This document shows, in pieces, positions 60,959 to 64,000 of a stretch of DNA of 64,000 bases. Within the stretch, counting starts at the first letter, position 1, and every line of letters begins with the position of its first letter. The notes under the pieces are model-generated. The model was not told the origin of the DNA and ran no database searches. It worked only from the letters and a program-made list of their open reading frames with translations. The translations under genes and the position numbers were made by a program. The DNA lies in assembly GCF_001667945.1 (NCBI RefSeq), contig NZ_LZJK01000166.1, positions 1 through 64,000 on the forward strand, read 5' to 3'. This DNA comes from Mycolicibacter sinensis (GTDB lineage Bacteria; Actinomycetota; Actinomycetes; Mycobacteriales; Mycobacteriaceae).

Positions 60959-62148
60959 GACCGGTTGCCCGCCCATCCAGCCCTCGGGTCGAAACCGCTG
61001 GACCGCTCCGCTGCCGCATACGCCTCGAGTGCCTCCTGCGCAGGCCCCTCCAGGTTCGGCGGGACCGCGACCTTCACCTTGACCAGCAGGTCACCGTGGC
61101 CGCCGCCGCGCTTGGGCACACCGCGCCCGCGCACCCGCAGAATCCGGCCGTCGGCGGTTCCCTTGGGCACCCGTACCCCGACCTTGCCGTCCAGCGTCGG
61201 CACCGACAGCGTGGTACCCAGAGCGAGTTCGGAGAAACTGACCGGGATGGTGACGGTCAGGTCGTCGCCGTCGCGGCCGAAGACCTTGTCCGGGCGCACC
61301 CGCACCGTCACGTACAGGTCGCCCGACGGCGCGCCCCGCAGCCCCGCCTCGCCTTGGCCGGCCAGCCGAATCCGTTGGCCGTCTTCGACTCCCGGGGGAA
61401 TCCGCACGTTGATGGTGCGGGTCCTCGCCGCCCGCCCGGTTCCTTTGCACTCGGCGCACGGGTGCTCGATGATCGACCCGCTGCCGCGGCAGTCGGTACA
61501 CGGCTCGGAGAAGCCGAACGCGCCCTGGTTGCTGCTGATCACCCCGGATCCGTTGCAGGTCGCGCAGACTTTGGGGCTGGTGCCGGGCCGGGCGCCGCTG
61601 CCATGGCAGTTGGTGCACGGTGCGGCGCTGGTGAGCCGCAGCGGCATCTCCACGCCCTTGGTGGCCTCGATGAAACTCAGCTCGGAGTCGGTCTCCAGGT
61701 CGTTTCCGCGCCGCGGCCGACTGGGCCGCTGCTGCGCGCCGCGGCCGAACAGCCCCCCGAACAGGTCACCGATGTTGGCCCCGCCGGTCTGGCCGGCGGC
61801 ACCGAACAGGTCGTTGAGGTTGAACTCGCTGCCATCGCCGCCGGTGGTGAACCGATCGAAGTTGCCCCCGCCGAAACCACCGCCGTTGAACCGCCGCCCG
61901 AACCCGCCGCCGGCGAACAGCCGCCGGGTCTCGTCGTACTCCTTGCGCTTGGACTCATCCGAGAGCACGCTGTAGGCCTCGGACACCGCCTTGAACCGCT
62001 CCGCGGCGGCCGGGTTGTTGGGGTTGCGGTCCGGATGCAGCTCAGCCGCCAACTTGCGGTAGGCGCTCTTGATCTCTTTCTCGGAGGCGCTGGAGGCGAC
62101 GCCCAACTCCTTGTAGAAGTCCTTCTCGACCCATTCACGCTGAGCCAT
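60955..62148 (-). CDS. dnaJ: Chaperone DnaJ (DnaJ1)
   Basis: The 397-residue co-chaperone delivers clients to DnaK and stimulates its ATPase. It has the J-domain with HPD (about residues 37-39), a Gly/Phe-rich stretch, four CxxCxGxG zinc repeats ([32 protein letters not shown]) and the C-terminal substrate-binding domains. The ATG follows the strong site AAGGAGGTG. It lies 22 bases after grpE and overlaps hspR. Confidence 0.98.
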   Translation of the reverse strand: MAQREWVEKDFYKELGVASSASEKEIKSAYRKLAAELHPDRNPNNPAAAERFKAVSEAYSVLSDESKRKEYDETRRLFAGGGFGRRFNGGGFGGGNFDRFTTGGDGSEFNLNDLFGAAGQTGGANIGDLFGGLFGRGAQQRPSRPRRGNDLETDSELSFIEATKGVEMPLRLTSAAPCTNCHGSGARPGTSPKVCATCNGSGVISSNQGAFGFSEPCTDCRGSGSIIEHPCAECKGTGRAARTRTINVRIPPGVEDGQRIRLAGQGEAGLRGAPSGDLYVTVRVRPDKVFGRDGDDLTVTIPVSFSELALGTTLSVPTLDGKVGVRVPKGTADGRILRVRGRGVPKRGGGHGDLLVKVKVAVPPNLEGPAQEALEAYAAAERSSGFDPRAGWAGNRS

Positions 62149-62170
62149 GACGCGTCACCTCCTTACCTGA

Positions 62171-62820
62171 TCAATTGTCGTCGCCGGCGTCTTCGCCGTC
62201 GGCTTCTACTTCTGCTTCGGCTTCGGCTTCGGCACTGTCGTCACGGTCGGGGACGGTGTCGACTACCCCGACCATCGCGTGGCGCAGCACCTGGTCGCCG
62301 AGTTTGTAACCCTGCCGCAGGACGGTGCCGATCACCGAATGGGTCCCGTCCCCCTCATGTTGGACGGCCTCGTGCAACTGCGGGTCGAACTCTTCGCCTT
62401 CGGCGCCGAACGCCGCCAGACCCAACCCACTGAGCACGCCGGTCAGCTTGTCCGCCAACGCTTTCAGCGGCCCCGATTCCAGGTCGCCGTGACTACGGGC
62501 CCGGTCGAGGTCATCGAGGATCCCGAGCAGCTCGGTCACCACCGCTGCCTTGGCCCGGTCGGCGACGCCCTGTTGGTCGCGCAACGCCCGCTTACGGTAG
62601 TTGGCGAAGTCCGCCTGTACGCGCTGCAGGTCGGCGGTGAGCTCCGCAACCTGGTCGACCTCGCCGGCTTGGGAGTCGTCGGCGGCCGGTTCCGCCGGCG
62701 CCGGCCCGCTTGGGGCCGGCCCGGCGGAACTCGCGCGCACCTCACCGGTTTCGGGATCGATCCGCCGCTTGTCGGTCACGGTGATCGTCTCCGGAGACGG
62801 CTCGCGTGAATTGCCTTCGC

Positions 62821-62824
<4 letters not shown>
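62171..62824 (-). CDS. grpE: Nucleotide-exchange factor GrpE
   Basis: The 217-residue protein drives ADP release from DnaK. It has a disordered acidic N-terminus, a long coiled coil ([20 protein letters not shown], then [20 protein letters not shown]) and a beta domain with [15 protein letters not shown]. The C-terminal tail is acidic ([16 protein letters not shown]). The GTG overlaps the dnaK stop (GTGA), which explains the start choice. Confidence 0.97.

Positions 62825-64000
<1,176 letters not shown>

Overview
The window comes from a high-GC mycobacterium (Mycobacterium sensu lato). The evidence is a PGRS-repeat protein, PPE proteins, an EspC-like type VII secretion (T7SS) protein, F420-dependent Fgd, PknG, a TtfA homologue, haemophore-type and PecA-type secreted proteins, and a dnaK-grpE-dnaJ-hspR operon. 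Gene order resembles the Rv0350-Rv0417 part of M. tuberculosis, but with insertions, losses and one apparent segment inversion. PE/PPE/PGRS content points to a slow-grower or M. terrae-like lineage; the species cannot be fixed from the sequence. I found no tRNA, rRNA, CRISPR array, transposase or complete insertion sequence.

Layout. 0-1.9 kb: 3' end of a PGRS protein and a GDSL hydrolase. 2-5.3 kb: thiamine thiazole genes (thiO-thiS-thiG), divergent thiE, and a MutT3-like Nudix gene. 5.4-9.9 kb: glnX-glnH-pknG, an overlapping operon that senses amino acids and signals through PknG. 10-13.9 kb: an accessory island with an EspC-like protein, a WXG-type putative T7SS effector, four tandem paralogous membrane proteins joined by 4-base overlaps, and a decayed fifth copy. 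It lies where M. tuberculosis carries ackA-pta. 13.9-15.7 kb: fgd and a metallo-beta-lactamase-fold gene. 15.9-20.9 kb: a haemophore-like protein, then a minus-strand unit PPE-PPE-SbtA-like bicarbonate transporter-DUF732-winged helix, preceded by small coupled ORFs. 21.6-26.6 kb: methyltransferase, TrkA-type regulator, K+/Na+:H+ antiporter, phosphodiesterase and a low-complexity secreted protein. 27-33 kb: fadD-fadE7-fadE acyl-CoA genes, a PEP mutase/isocitrate lyase-type enzyme and an SDR. 32.9-37.6 kb: metZ-rhodanese-purT and a Na+/H+ antiporter. 37.6-51.2 kb: DoxX-like protein, thioesterase-purA, membrane peptidase, CDF exporter, fba, dedA, glycosidase-like, TrmH, lipoprotein, pyrE, SDR and ttfA. 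51.2-56.5 kb: two Sec-exported PecA-like aspartic proteases and clpB. 57-60.5 kb: a small CC-motif membrane protein and a GAP-family protein around a CsoR-like palindrome, flavohaemoglobin-like reductase and aldose epimerase. 60.6-64 kb: hspR-dnaJ-grpE-dnaK (dnaK cut by the window end).

Shared architecture. Many gene pairs overlap by 4 bases (ATGA or GTGA). About ten genes have a TANNNT box 6-8 bases before their start codon, as expected for leaderless transcripts. Convergent gene ends either overlap by 4 bases or carry hairpins, including a dispersed palindromic family with three clear copies and one degenerate copy. A second short dispersed repeat supplies matching N-terminal extensions to metZ and a TrmH-family gene. 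The strongest candidates for something new are the T7SS effector/tandem membrane-protein island and the PPE-bicarbonate transporter unit with its small-ORF leader.
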